Below are positions 1-6,708 of a stretch of 20,297 bases of DNA, piece after piece; position 1 is the stretch's first letter, and each line of letters opens with the position of its first letter. This stretch comes from a virus, in IMG/VR virus record IMGVR_UViG_3300044701_005085, positions 1 to 20,297 of that record; one strand, written 5' to 3'. The translations under genes and the position numbers were made by a program. The notes below the pieces were generated by a model. That model was not told where the DNA came from, ran no database searches, and saw nothing but the letters and a program-made list of their open reading frames with translations.

Positions 1-1
1 T

Positions 2-523
2 TCGAGTTCCATCGGTCCTTTCAATAATGCAAGCATAATGAGATCATCTGCCAATAAAGATCTCGTTCTTCGCACTCAGTCAGCAGGTAGGAAGCTCGCT
101 TTTGCAGATAACTTGAACACGTTTGCACAGGTCTACTCCGGCTCCGTAGCAGGCACTTCTCCGATCAAAAATGCTGCCTTCATCTTCTCTGAGCTTGACC
201 AGGCTTTGGTTCTCAGTGGTTCGACATCAGTTGTCTTGGGAGCCGGATCTTCCGGTGGTGCAGCAGGCTACGTCGCCTTTGTTGGTTCAACAGGAGGAAG
301 AGCAGGACTCTTCCCATCGCAGGATCGTGCTGTGCAGGAATTCGACCTTGGCGGTCCAAACAAGCGGTGGGCAAACATCTACACCGGTGACCTTCATCTC
401 AAGAACGACAGGGGAGACTACACTCTGATTGAGGAGGCAGATTGCCTCACCATCAGGTTCAACAGTACAGGCAAGCGCTACAAGTTCCTCCTTGAGCCTG
501 TTCCCGAGCTCGACGAAAAGTGA
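2..523 (+). CDS. Virion structural / tail-fibre-like protein, C-terminal part (5' truncated by window edge)
   Basis: The reading frame is open from base 2, before the first in-frame ATG at 38, so this is the C-terminal part of a longer gene starting outside the window. The visible 173 residues are rich in Ser, Gly and Ala, with a low-complexity middle (LGAGSSGGAAGYVAFVGSTG). They end in a compact segment containing NKRWANIYTGDLHLKND and ending in KRYKFLLEPVPELDEK. From memory, that tail is common at the C-terminus of fibre-like virion proteins in marine T4-like phages; it was not searched. There are no signal peptide, membrane segment or enzyme motifs. The gene is followed by a strong hairpin terminator at 554-589. 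The role as an external fibre or decoration protein is inferred from composition, the C-terminal motif and the adhesin-like genes downstream. Confidence 0.6.
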   Translation, partial: SSSIGPFNNASIMRSSANKDLVLRTQSAGRKLAFADNLNTFAQVYSGSVAGTSPIKNAAFIFSELDQALVLSGSTSVVLGAGSSGGAAGYVAFVGSTGGRAGLFPSQDRAVQEFDLGGPNKRWANIYTGDLHLKNDRGDYTLIEEADCLTIRFNSTGKRYKFLLEPVPELDEK

Positions 524-553
524 TCTGACTTCGCTTCGTTCACTTGAGCAAAC

Positions 554-589
554 TATCGCCCTCGGTTCCTAATTGAGCCGAGGGCGATA
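554..589 (+). terminator. Hairpin terminator after the first virion gene
   Basis: The arms at 554-568 and 575-589 form a 15-bp stem with one G-U pair around the six-base loop CTAATT. The stem is GC-rich in the centre (CGCCCTCGG against CCGAGGGCG) and is followed by the weakly T-rich TATTTATC. It lies in the 86-base gap between the stop at 523 and the next start at 610. This fits a factor-independent terminator, though the T tract is imperfect, so processing or attenuation is possible. It would separate transcription of the upstream fibre gene from the adhesin block. Confidence 0.75.
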
Positions 590-609
590 TTTATCTGGAG
601 AGGTTACAC

Positions 610-1350
610 ATGGCACTTGTCGGGACCGTATCAGGCAGCAACGGTACTTCTAATACAGCAATAACTGGCACTCTCGTCGTTGCCAACACGAATACGAACT
701 TTCCCAGTATTCCGTCTGATGCCTTGCTTTTTGTGAGCGGTAACCTATCCAGCAATACCTCAATGGCTGTGTTTGGTGGTAGGGTCGTAGTCAGTGGTAC
801 TCTTACAGGGTCATCTGACATTATTGCAGGTGGCACGCTTATCTCGATCAATTCATCTGGTGATGAAGGTGGAGAGATTCGTTTGGAGAAGCCTGTCACA
901 AACACCTTTATCTCGGGCTCTGGCATCACAATTGACGTGTATCAGAACAAACTGCGGATCTTTGAGACAGGCACACCCTTCAAGGGTGGATTTTGGAACA
1001 TTGGAGACTTTGCATCTGGAGTTGGAACGAACCTTCGGACTGCAGGTGGGTCACAGTATTCCTATCGATCCGTTAGTGCAGACGATACGATGTCATCAAC
1101 TGATGCAATCATTGGTTGTAATCACTCAGCAGCGATCACAATCAAACTTCCTCTTGCTTCTGACTGTGGGGCTGGTCAATTCTTCATCATCAAGGATGAA
1201 GCAGGACAGGCAGCAACTTACAACATCGTAGTCTCCAAGTCTTTCGGCAGTTCTGACACAATTGACGGAAAGGACGCATACACCCTAACTGCAGTGTCTT
1301 CTTCCATCACAATCTATCGTGGCGGAACAGGCAAGTTCTTCATCACCTGA
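610..1350 (+). CDS. Fibre-like virion protein
   Basis: This is a 246-residue protein with an ATG start preceded by GGAGAGG about 5 bases upstream. The N-terminal half is Ser/Thr/Asn/Gly-rich with short alternating hydrophobic strands (for example FGGRVVVSGTLTGSSDIIAGG), as in beta-structured phage fibre proteins. The segment around residues 95-130 (EIRLEKPVTNTFISGSG, then LRIFETGTPFKGGFWNIGD) and the C-terminus (DGKDAYTLTAVSSSITIYRG, then GTGKFFIT) look like strand-rich fibre domains. No enzyme motif, signal peptide or membrane helix is seen. It follows the terminator at 554-589 and precedes a glycine-rich protein by 8 bases, so the two are probably co-transcribed. The fibre or decoration role is inferred from composition and context; the exact family is not recognised. 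Confidence 0.55.
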   Translation: MALVGTVSGSNGTSNTAITGTLVVANTNTNFPSIPSDALLFVSGNLSSNTSMAVFGGRVVVSGTLTGSSDIIAGGTLISINSSGDEGGEIRLEKPVTNTFISGSGITIDVYQNKLRIFETGTPFKGGFWNIGDFASGVGTNLRTAGGSQYSYRSVSADDTMSSTDAIIGCNHSAAITIKLPLASDCGAGQFFIIKDEAGQAATYNIVVSKSFGSSDTIDGKDAYTLTAVSSSITIYRGGTGKFFIT

Positions 1351-1358
1351 GGCATTGA

Positions 1359-2246
1359 ATGGCATACAACACAGGCAACGTATTCGACGCCATTGGAGGG
1401 GCTTTCTTTGGGGACGGCTCTGACGGTAATCTGGTCTTTGACAATGTGGCTACTGTTCTTGGCATCTCGCCCGTCTCAGGGATCTACACCTTGAACAGGG
1501 ATATCTTTGCACAGGACATGACAGTCTCATCATGTAGCGTCTTTACGAACGGCTACAGGATCTACGTTCGTGGCAAGCTCACAATATCATCCGGTGCATC
1601 AATCCAGTGTAATGGAAAGGACGCAGTCGGTGGAGGTGCAGGCCTCTCATATACCAATGCAGGAACACTCTGGGTTAGTGGTATTGATGGACGAGCCGGG
1701 GTAGCTGCGAACGGCTCAGCACAAGTCGGAGTCAACGCAGGTCCTCTTACGGGTTCATGTATTGGAGGAACGGGCGGAAGAGGTGGTGGAATCACAGGTG
1801 CGGCAGGTGGAACAGGAAGCACGCAGACGTCGAACAATAACTTCAGCTACGGAAACGTCATATTGCTAACTACAGGCAAGGCATTCATCGGTAGCTACAC
1901 TCACATAAACGGTGGCGGTGGTGGAGGGTCAGGAGCAATATCAGGTGCGGCAGGTTTCTCAGGTGGTGGTGGAGGTGGAGGCGGAGCAGTGCTAATCTGC
2001 GCATACACCTTGGACAACCAGGGAACGATCTCGGCCAATGGTGGAAAGGGTGGGGATGCGACAGGATCTCCTAGCGCCGCAGGTGGTGGCGGCGGAGGCA
2101 ATGGTGGGCTTGTGCTTGTTTCCTACAGGAGTCTCGCAAATCTTGGAACTATCACCGCCGCAGCAGGTCTTGCCGGTGCAGGAGTGTCAGAAACTCTTGC
2201 CGCTTCTGCTGGTGCTGTTGGACGTGTAGTGACAACGAGAATATGA
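1359..2246 (+). CDS. Glycine-rich adhesin-like virion protein (paralogue 1)
   Basis: This 295-residue protein has a non-repetitive N-terminal part (about residues 1-85, with YRIYVRGKLTISSGASIQCN) predicted to be strand-rich. The remainder is dominated by glycine-rich runs (GGTGGRGGG, GGGGGGSGA, GGGGGGGGA, GGGGGGNGG) alternating with short hydrophobic strands such as AVLICAYTLDNQGTISANGG. It is clearly paralogous to the gene at 2436-3332: both have the FFGxGxxGN start, the GYR(I/V)(Y/F)VR segment and the GTI-GGKGGDA segment. Alternation of polyglycine and hydrophobic strands recalls the polyglycine-II sandwich of T-even gp38-type tail-tip adhesins, but homology to gp38 is not shown. A receptor-contact role is inferred. 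The stop codon overlaps the next ATG by four bases. Confidence 0.55.
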   Translation: MAYNTGNVFDAIGGAFFGDGSDGNLVFDNVATVLGISPVSGIYTLNRDIFAQDMTVSSCSVFTNGYRIYVRGKLTISSGASIQCNGKDAVGGGAGLSYTNAGTLWVSGIDGRAGVAANGSAQVGVNAGPLTGSCIGGTGGRGGGITGAAGGTGSTQTSNNNFSYGNVILLTTGKAFIGSYTHINGGGGGGSGAISGAAGFSGGGGGGGGAVLICAYTLDNQGTISANGGKGGDATGSPSAAGGGGGGNGGLVLVSYRSLANLGTITAAAGLAGAGVSETLAASAGAVGRVVTTRI

Positions 2247-2455
2247 TGATAGTCAACAAGTACTATATTGTAGGTGAGCTTAGACCAGACACAGAAGCTA
2301 CTGCTTTGTCATTAGGCGCCAGTGCAATCATCATCGGAATCCCAGATTACCTCAAGGATGTCGCAGCACAGGAAAACTGGAATTTGCCTCACCTCTGGGT
2401 AGAAGAGTTTGAGCAGACTGAGCAGGAGCTTGACAGTGTCACACAACTTCTTTGA
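2243..2455 (+). CDS. Small acidic protein of unknown function
   Basis: This is a 70-residue ORF starting in an ATGA overlap with the upstream adhesin-like gene, with a second in-frame ATG at 2246. It reads as a short mixed fold: VNKYYIVGELRPDTEATALS, then GASAIIIGIPDYL, then an acidic C-terminus (WVEEFEQTEQELDSVTQLL). There is no signal peptide, membrane helix or recognised motif. Its 3' end overlaps the next glycine-rich gene by 20 bases, and that gene's ribosome binding site lies inside it, so translational coupling is likely. The position between two paralogous adhesin-like genes suggests a fibre-associated or chaperone role, as small assembly helpers often neighbour fibre genes. That is inference only. 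The ATGA coupling and lack of internal stops support it being real. Confidence 0.5.
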   Translation: MMIVNKYYIVGELRPDTEATALSLGASAIIIGIPDYLKDVAAQENWNLPHLWVEEFEQTEQELDSVTQLL

Positions 2456-3332
2456 AAGGTCCCTCTTTGACTCTTTTTTCGGAAACGGTGCCTCGGGTAA
2501 TGTTGTCGTAGTAGGAACTGTCACCCTTACGACAGACACTTACTATAACAACCTGACGGTCAATAGTGGCGGAGTCCTGATTACAGGAGGCTATAGAGTC
2601 TTTGTTAGAAATCGTCTGAGGGTTGAATCAGGTGGAACAATTCAGTACAATGCACCTGCTGCAAACGGAAGACTCGTAGGACCAGCTTATGGATTCGTAG
2701 GTACTGTCAATGGTTTTCCGACTTATGGCGCCAATGGAGTCAGTGGAAATGAGGGCGGAGTTGTGAATCATGTAGGAGTAACTCCAAACAATGCTGTATC
2801 ACAGTTGCGTCGAGGAGGAGTTCATGCTACAGCCTCAGCAGGCTGGTCTGCTGGAAAGGGCGGAAATGCAACCTTGAACGGTGCGGTTGGTGGCGCAGGC
2901 ACTCTCATAGCTAACAACTGGGGATCTACTAGGCACTTTCCAAACTGCATCACTTTCAAGGTTCACGGATTCGCTTCAGGTGCCTCTTTCGGAAGTGGTC
3001 CTGGGGGTGGCAGTGGTGCATGTGATGCAGGTGGTGTGAACGATTGGTCGGGAGCAGGCGGCCATGGCGGCGCAGCTGTGGGAATAGTCTGTCAAGAGAT
3101 CAGTAATGATGGAACAATCGAGTGCAAGGGTGGAAAGGGCGGGGACGCTGCAGGTTCAGTTAAGGCTGGCGGCGGTGGTGGCGGTGCTGGTGGAACCATT
3201 CTGATCACAACACGGATCGCAACAAAAGTGGGAACATTGGACGTGTCTGGTGGGGTCGGTGGTAATGGCGTCAATGGTGGTGAAAGCGGCAGTACAGGTG
3301 AGTCAGGCTTCACACAGGTGGTCATTATCTGA
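2436..3332 (+). CDS. Glycine-rich adhesin-like virion protein (paralogue 2)
   Basis: This 298-residue protein uses the GTG start at 2436, chosen because AGGAG at 2424-2428 sits 7 bases upstream and because the resulting N-terminus aligns with the paralogue at 1359. An upstream TTG at 2409 would add nine residues with no counterpart there. It shares with paralogue 1 an N-terminal FFGNGASGN segment, GYRVFVRNRLRVESGGTIQ, repeated glycine-rich stretches, and GTIECKGGKGGDA followed by GGGGGGAGG. It lacks paralogue 1's longest poly-Gly run and carries a different central insert (about residues 80-190) with FPNCITFKVHGFASG. Such divergence could reflect different receptor contacts. No enzymatic residues are visible. 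It is the last gene before a 60-base gap and the sugar cassette. Confidence 0.55.
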   Translation: MSHNFFERSLFDSFFGNGASGNVVVVGTVTLTTDTYYNNLTVNSGGVLITGGYRVFVRNRLRVESGGTIQYNAPAANGRLVGPAYGFVGTVNGFPTYGANGVSGNEGGVVNHVGVTPNNAVSQLRRGGVHATASAGWSAGKGGNATLNGAVGGAGTLIANNWGSTRHFPNCITFKVHGFASGASFGSGPGGGSGACDAGGVNDWSGAGGHGGAAVGIVCQEISNDGTIECKGGKGGDAAGSVKAGGGGGGAGGTILITTRIATKVGTLDVSGGVGGNGVNGGESGSTGESGFTQVVII

Positions 3333-3338
3333 AAGACT

Positions 3339-3357
3339 TATACATTCTGCTCACTTG
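3339..3357 (+). promoter_or_regulatory. Possible promoter for the glycosyltransferase cassette
   Basis: The short gap before the first glycosyltransferase holds TATACAT at 3339-3345 followed by TCACTTG at 3351-3357. A similar arrangement, TTTACAT then TCACTTG, occurs in the gap at 12078-12096. No matching -35 hexamer is seen. A -10-only element would suit a gp55-type late sigma, but two or three examples are too few to define a motif. Confidence 0.2.
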
Positions 3358-3358
3358 C

Positions 3359-3385
3359 CCTTAATTTAAATCATTCTAATTAAGG
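3359..3385 (+). promoter_or_regulatory. Inverted repeat covering the ribosome binding site of the first glycosyltransferase
   Basis: CCTTAATT at 3359-3366 is perfectly complementary to AATTAAGG at 3378-3385, with an 11-base loop. The right arm includes most of the Shine-Dalgarno AAGGAG (3382-3387) that serves the GTG start at 3393. Folding would hide the ribosome site. It could therefore limit translation of the glycosyltransferase, or be an AT-rich operator in DNA. There is no T tract, so it is a poor terminator. Confidence 0.45.
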
Positions 3386-3392
3386 AGTTCTT

Positions 3393-5231
3393 GTGCAGGA
3401 AGTTGTGATCGTCTCTGACTTCTTCTCGACTGAGCTTGTAGGTGGTGCTGAACTTACTACTGCTGCTCTTGAGGAGTCGTCTCCTTTTAATTTAATCAGA
3501 GTCAAGTCACAGGACGTGACTGTGCAGCTTCTACAGGAGCACCATGGCAAACACTGGGTGTTTGGTAACTGGGCTCTACTAGATAAGAACTTACTGCCTA
3601 CTATCATCGCTAATATGTCGTACTCAGTGCTAGAGTACGACTACAAATTCTGTAAGTACAGGTCACCTGAGAAGCACACTACTGCTGAAGGGGTTCAATG
3701 TGACTGTCATGAGCAGCCTATTGGAAAGATTACGGCAGCGTTCTACTTCGGTGCCAGAACTCTCTGGTGGATGTCAGAGCGTCAACAGTCACGCTATCTT
3801 GAGAGATTCCCTCTTCTGAAGGAGAGGCCCGGAAGCGTGCTATCCTCAGTCTTCTCAGAGAGTTTTTGGACAAGACTTCGTGAACTCAGGCTTGAGAGCA
3901 AGAATTCTCAAAGGAGCAAGTGGCTTGTCCTGGGCTCAGGCTCCTGGATAAAGGGCACTGATGAAGCCATTCAGTGGTGCAAGGACAATAAGAAGGAGTA
4001 TGAGGTCCTGTCAGGAATCTCACCTGATGAAGTTCTAAAGCGAATGTCTACTGCTGAGGGGTTCGTCTACTTGCCAAAGGGCGGGGACACGTGTCCAAGG
4101 ATGGTCATCGAGGCAAAGCTTCTTGGTTGTAAGCTTCATCTAAATGACAACGTTGAGCACGGAGCCGAAGACTGGTTCAATGCCCCAGATCAAATTGACA
4201 CCGAGTCCTACCTGTACGCAGCAAGAGAGACTTTCTGGAATGGTGTCAGGGCAGGCATGGAGTGGAGACCAACAATCAGTGGTTACACTACAGTCTATAA
4301 TGCAGAAAGTATGGGTTATCCATGGCGAGATTGCGTCAGTTCAATGCTTGCATTCTGTGATGAGGTAGTTGTCCTCGACGGTGGATCAAATGATGGTTCA
4401 TGGGAAGCACTAGTAGCCTGGAGTCAAGCGGAACCAAAGATCAGAGCACACCAGCATGTCATTGACTTCGAATCACCTGGCTTTGCATATGAATCTGATG
4501 GCCTCCAGAAAGCAAGATCACGCGATCTCTGCACGAAGGAGTTCTGTTGGCAGATGGATGCCGATGAGGTAGTTCCCGCCGAAGATGGTGCAAAAGTTAC
4601 AGCACTGTGTAGGAGACTAACACAGGAAGTCGAGCTTGTCTCCCTTCCGGTCATAGAGTACTGGGGCTCAAAGGAGAGAGTCAGGGTTGATGTCAATCCT
4701 TGGAAGTGGAGGCTCTCAAGAAATAGAAAGCACATCACACACGGAATTCCTGCCTTCCTGCGTAGGACGACGACCGATGGTAGAATCCATGCTGCACCCG
4801 GTACTGATGGCTGTGATTACATCAACAGGAAGAATGGTGAGCTCATCCCACACGTTTCTTTCTACACTGAGGAGGCCCACAACGCGAGAATTTGGGCCCT
4901 TCGTGGAGACAAGGAAGCGCTAAGGGATTACGAGAAGTGGTTGCAGATGAATGTTGATGCACTTCCTTCCGTGATTCATTACTCTTGGCTTGATATCGGT
5001 AAGAAGATTCGCAACTACAGCAAGTACTGGTCAAGGTTCTGGCAGAGTCTTTATAATGTCAAACAGGAGGACACTGCTGAGAACAACATGTTCTTCGATA
5101 AGCCGTGGAGTGAGGTCACAGACGAAGAGATATCTGCTCTCGCAAAGAGGCTTGCCGAAGAAACTGGAGGGCATGTTTTCCACGAGAAGATCGACTGGAG
5201 TAAAGTGACACCCTCAATTAGGATTAATTGA
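3393..5231 (+). CDS. Two-domain glycosyltransferase (GT-B-like plus GT2-type GT-A)
   Basis: This 612-residue protein starts at GTG 3393, with AAGGAG 5 bases upstream. The N-terminal part (about 1-280) resembles a GT-B glycosyltransferase. It begins with a Rossmann-like strand, carries a central WLVLGSGSWIKGTDEA segment, and has a donor-site-like region LPKGGDTCPRMVIEAKLLGC with E240 in the position typical of GT4 enzymes. The C-terminal part (about 290-612) is a GT-A fold of GT2 type. Its hallmarks are TTVYNAESMGYPWRDCVSSM, VVLDGGSNDGS around residue 329, and the metal-binding DADE at 389-392. It probably transfers two sugars or acts as a processive pair on one glycan. It heads the sugar cassette and ends with a one-base overlap (TGATG) with the next glycosyltransferase. 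The GT2 half is secure; the GT-B half is less so. Confidence 0.8.
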   Translation: MQEVVIVSDFFSTELVGGAELTTAALEESSPFNLIRVKSQDVTVQLLQEHHGKHWVFGNWALLDKNLLPTIIANMSYSVLEYDYKFCKYRSPEKHTTAEGVQCDCHEQPIGKITAAFYFGARTLWWMSERQQSRYLERFPLLKERPGSVLSSVFSESFWTRLRELRLESKNSQRSKWLVLGSGSWIKGTDEAIQWCKDNKKEYEVLSGISPDEVLKRMSTAEGFVYLPKGGDTCPRMVIEAKLLGCKLHLNDNVEHGAEDWFNAPDQIDTESYLYAARETFWNGVRAGMEWRPTISGYTTVYNAESMGYPWRDCVSSMLAFCDEVVVLDGGSNDGSWEALVAWSQAEPKIRAHQHVIDFESPGFAYESDGLQKARSRDLCTKEFCWQMDADEVVPAEDGAKVTALCRRLTQEVELVSLPVIEYWGSKERVRVDVNPWKWRLSRNRKHITHGIPAFLRRTTTDGRIHAAPGTDGCDYINRKNGELIPHVSFYTEEAHNARIWALRGDKEALRDYEKWLQMNVDALPSVIHYSWLDIGKKIRNYSKYWSRFWQSLYNVKQEDTAENNMFFDKPWSEVTDEEISALAKRLAEETGGHVFHEKIDWSKVTPSIRIN

Positions 5232-5911
5232 TGTCAACGCCGCTTGTTTCTGTTGTCTTACCCGCAAGAAATGCTGAGACTACGATAGCGGAATCCATAA
5301 AGTCTGTCCTGAATCAGGATTTTACAGACATCGAGCTACTCGTGATATTGAACGGCTGCACAGATGACACGTTAGGTGTTGTAAGTTCGGTGAAAGATGA
5401 AAGATTGAGAGTCTTAGAGTCCGAACCTGGTATAGTGAAAGCCCTCAACACTGGTCTTTATGAGTCACGCGGCAAGTACATTGCAAGGCAAGATGCAGAT
5501 GACATATGGCTTCCTGGGAAGCTAGCATTACAGATCAACTTACTTGAAAATGACAATGTCGATGTTGTTGGTACCCAGATGAGTGTCATCTCAAGTTCTG
5601 GATTAAACGTGACAAGTTATCCGCTACAAAATTCTAGTATAAAGTCTGCAATACTGGCAGGTCACAATCCAATCGGTCATCCATCGGTCACTTATCGAAA
5701 GTCTGTCGTAAAAAGTGTTGGAGGCTACTGGGACTTCTTCCCACTGGCCGAGGATCTTGATATGTGGGCAAGACTGATTCCACTAGCAAAATTTGCTAAC
5801 ATAGACGTGCCACTTGTCAAGTACAACCACGTACCGAACCCAAAGTACAATCCAGGAGTACCAAAGATCCTCGGAATGCACTACACACAGCTATACAGGA
5901 ACTCTAAATGA
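5231..5911 (+). CDS. Family 2 glycosyltransferase
   Basis: This is a 226-residue GT-A fold enzyme. The ATG at 5231 is preferred over a TTG one codon upstream and overlaps the previous stop by one base. Motifs follow the family order: VSVVLPARNAETTIAESIKS at the N-terminus, VILNGCTDDT as the nucleotide-sugar strand, the DAD metal site at 88-90 within ARQDADDIW, then GHPSVTYRKS and the catalytic-base region LAEDLDMWAR near 174. It transfers a sugar from a nucleotide donor with inversion, presumably onto a growing glycan; donor and acceptor cannot be read from sequence. Length is typical of a minimal soluble GT2 catalytic domain, with no membrane helices. It ends in an ATGA overlap with another GT-A-like gene, so the enzymes are likely made together. 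Confidence 0.85.
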   Translation: MSTPLVSVVLPARNAETTIAESIKSVLNQDFTDIELLVILNGCTDDTLGVVSSVKDERLRVLESEPGIVKALNTGLYESRGKYIARQDADDIWLPGKLALQINLLENDNVDVVGTQMSVISSSGLNVTSYPLQNSSIKSAILAGHNPIGHPSVTYRKSVVKSVGGYWDFFPLAEDLDMWARLIPLAKFANIDVPLVKYNHVPNPKYNPGVPKILGMHYTQLYRNSK

Positions 5912-6708
5912 AAGTTGACGTACTCATCTTCTCAAAGAATCGGCCAGCCCAACTGGACCTCCTGCTAAGGTCCATTAGTGAGAATTCCTCTGGAACTAAT
6001 GCGATTAGCGTCCTATACACGTCGACTTCAAGTGACCTGCATGAAGGCTATGCAAGGGTGATCGATTTGCATCCAACGGTGCAATTCTATCAAGAGAGGG
6101 CGTTTATGACCGACGTGAAGGAGTGGCTTGCAGGCTCTAAGCAAAGGTCCGTAATGATGCTCGTTGATGATATCGTCTTTCGAGAATATGTTGACTTCTC
6201 GACGATGGATGAGAGATTGAATGCAAATCCCGGAGTACTTTGTTACTCACCAAGATTAGGCCTCAACCTTGACTACTGTTATACACTCGATAAGAAGCAG
6301 TCTGTTCCCAATGGCACTGTTGTCGATGGAATGTTCGTATGGCAGTGGATGATGGGTGAAAGTGACTGGTCATATATGTTTTCTGTTGACGGTCATCTCT
6401 TTAGGCGAGCAGAGCTCGAATCGTGGATCTCGCATCTAAACTTCAGCAACCCTAACACACTTGAAGCTGAAATGCAAAAGATAACATGGACGTTTGACAT
6501 ACCGAAGCATGCGGTATCCCATGTCACATCAAGGCTTTTCAATATCCCTGCGAACAGGGTGCAAGATGTATTTGAGAACAGGTCAGGCGATGTTTCAATC
6601 GTCGAGATTAATGACAGGTTCAAAGCCGGTTCAAGGCTCTCTTTAGGAAGCCTCAAGGCAATGAACAGGGCATGCCACGAAGAGAGGATTTTGACATGGG
6701 AAAACTGA
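5908..6708 (+). CDS. GT-A-type glycosyltransferase (GT2-like)
   Basis: This 266-residue protein opens with VDVLIFSKNRPAQLDLLLRS, the family's N-terminal strand-helix, and carries VMMLVDDIVF with D87-D88 where GT-A enzymes bind the metal and nucleotide. After that it diverges from typical GT2 enzymes. It has a Trp-rich segment (MFVWQWMMGESDWSY) and an SVDGHLFRRAELESWI region that may form the acceptor site. I recall related proteins in marine phages and viruses, but cannot name a CAZy family. The ATG at 5908 is in an ATGA overlap with the previous gene. The C-terminus overlaps the GT6 gene by 13 bases. The glycosyltransferase call is good; the substrate is unknown. Confidence 0.65.
   Translation: MKVDVLIFSKNRPAQLDLLLRSISENSSGTNAISVLYTSTSSDLHEGYARVIDLHPTVQFYQERAFMTDVKEWLAGSKQRSVMMLVDDIVFREYVDFSTMDERLNANPGVLCYSPRLGLNLDYCYTLDKKQSVPNGTVVDGMFVWQWMMGESDWSYMFSVDGHLFRRAELESWISHLNFSNPNTLEAEMQKITWTFDIPKHAVSHVTSRLFNIPANRVQDVFENRSGDVSIVEINDRFKAGSRLSLGSLKAMNRACHEERILTWEN

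Noticed and set aside
171-428. 85-codon + strand ORF inside the first virion gene
   Set aside because: It lies wholly within the open frame from base 2 and its product has no sensible composition or motif.
586-595. TATTTAT after the first hairpin as a late promoter
   Set aside because: The TATAAATA-like orientation is on the minus strand, where there are no genes; it fits better as the T-rich tail of the terminator.
1901-2101. Proline-rich ORF on the minus strand (also 1562-1837 and 3092-3325)
   Set aside because: These are antisense shadows of the glycine-rich genes: GGN codons read as Pro on the other strand. They have no ribosome sites and run against the uniform gene direction.
2409-2435. 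TTG start for the second glycine-rich gene
   Set aside because: The GTG at 2436 has AGGAG 7 bases upstream and matches the paralogue's N-terminus.
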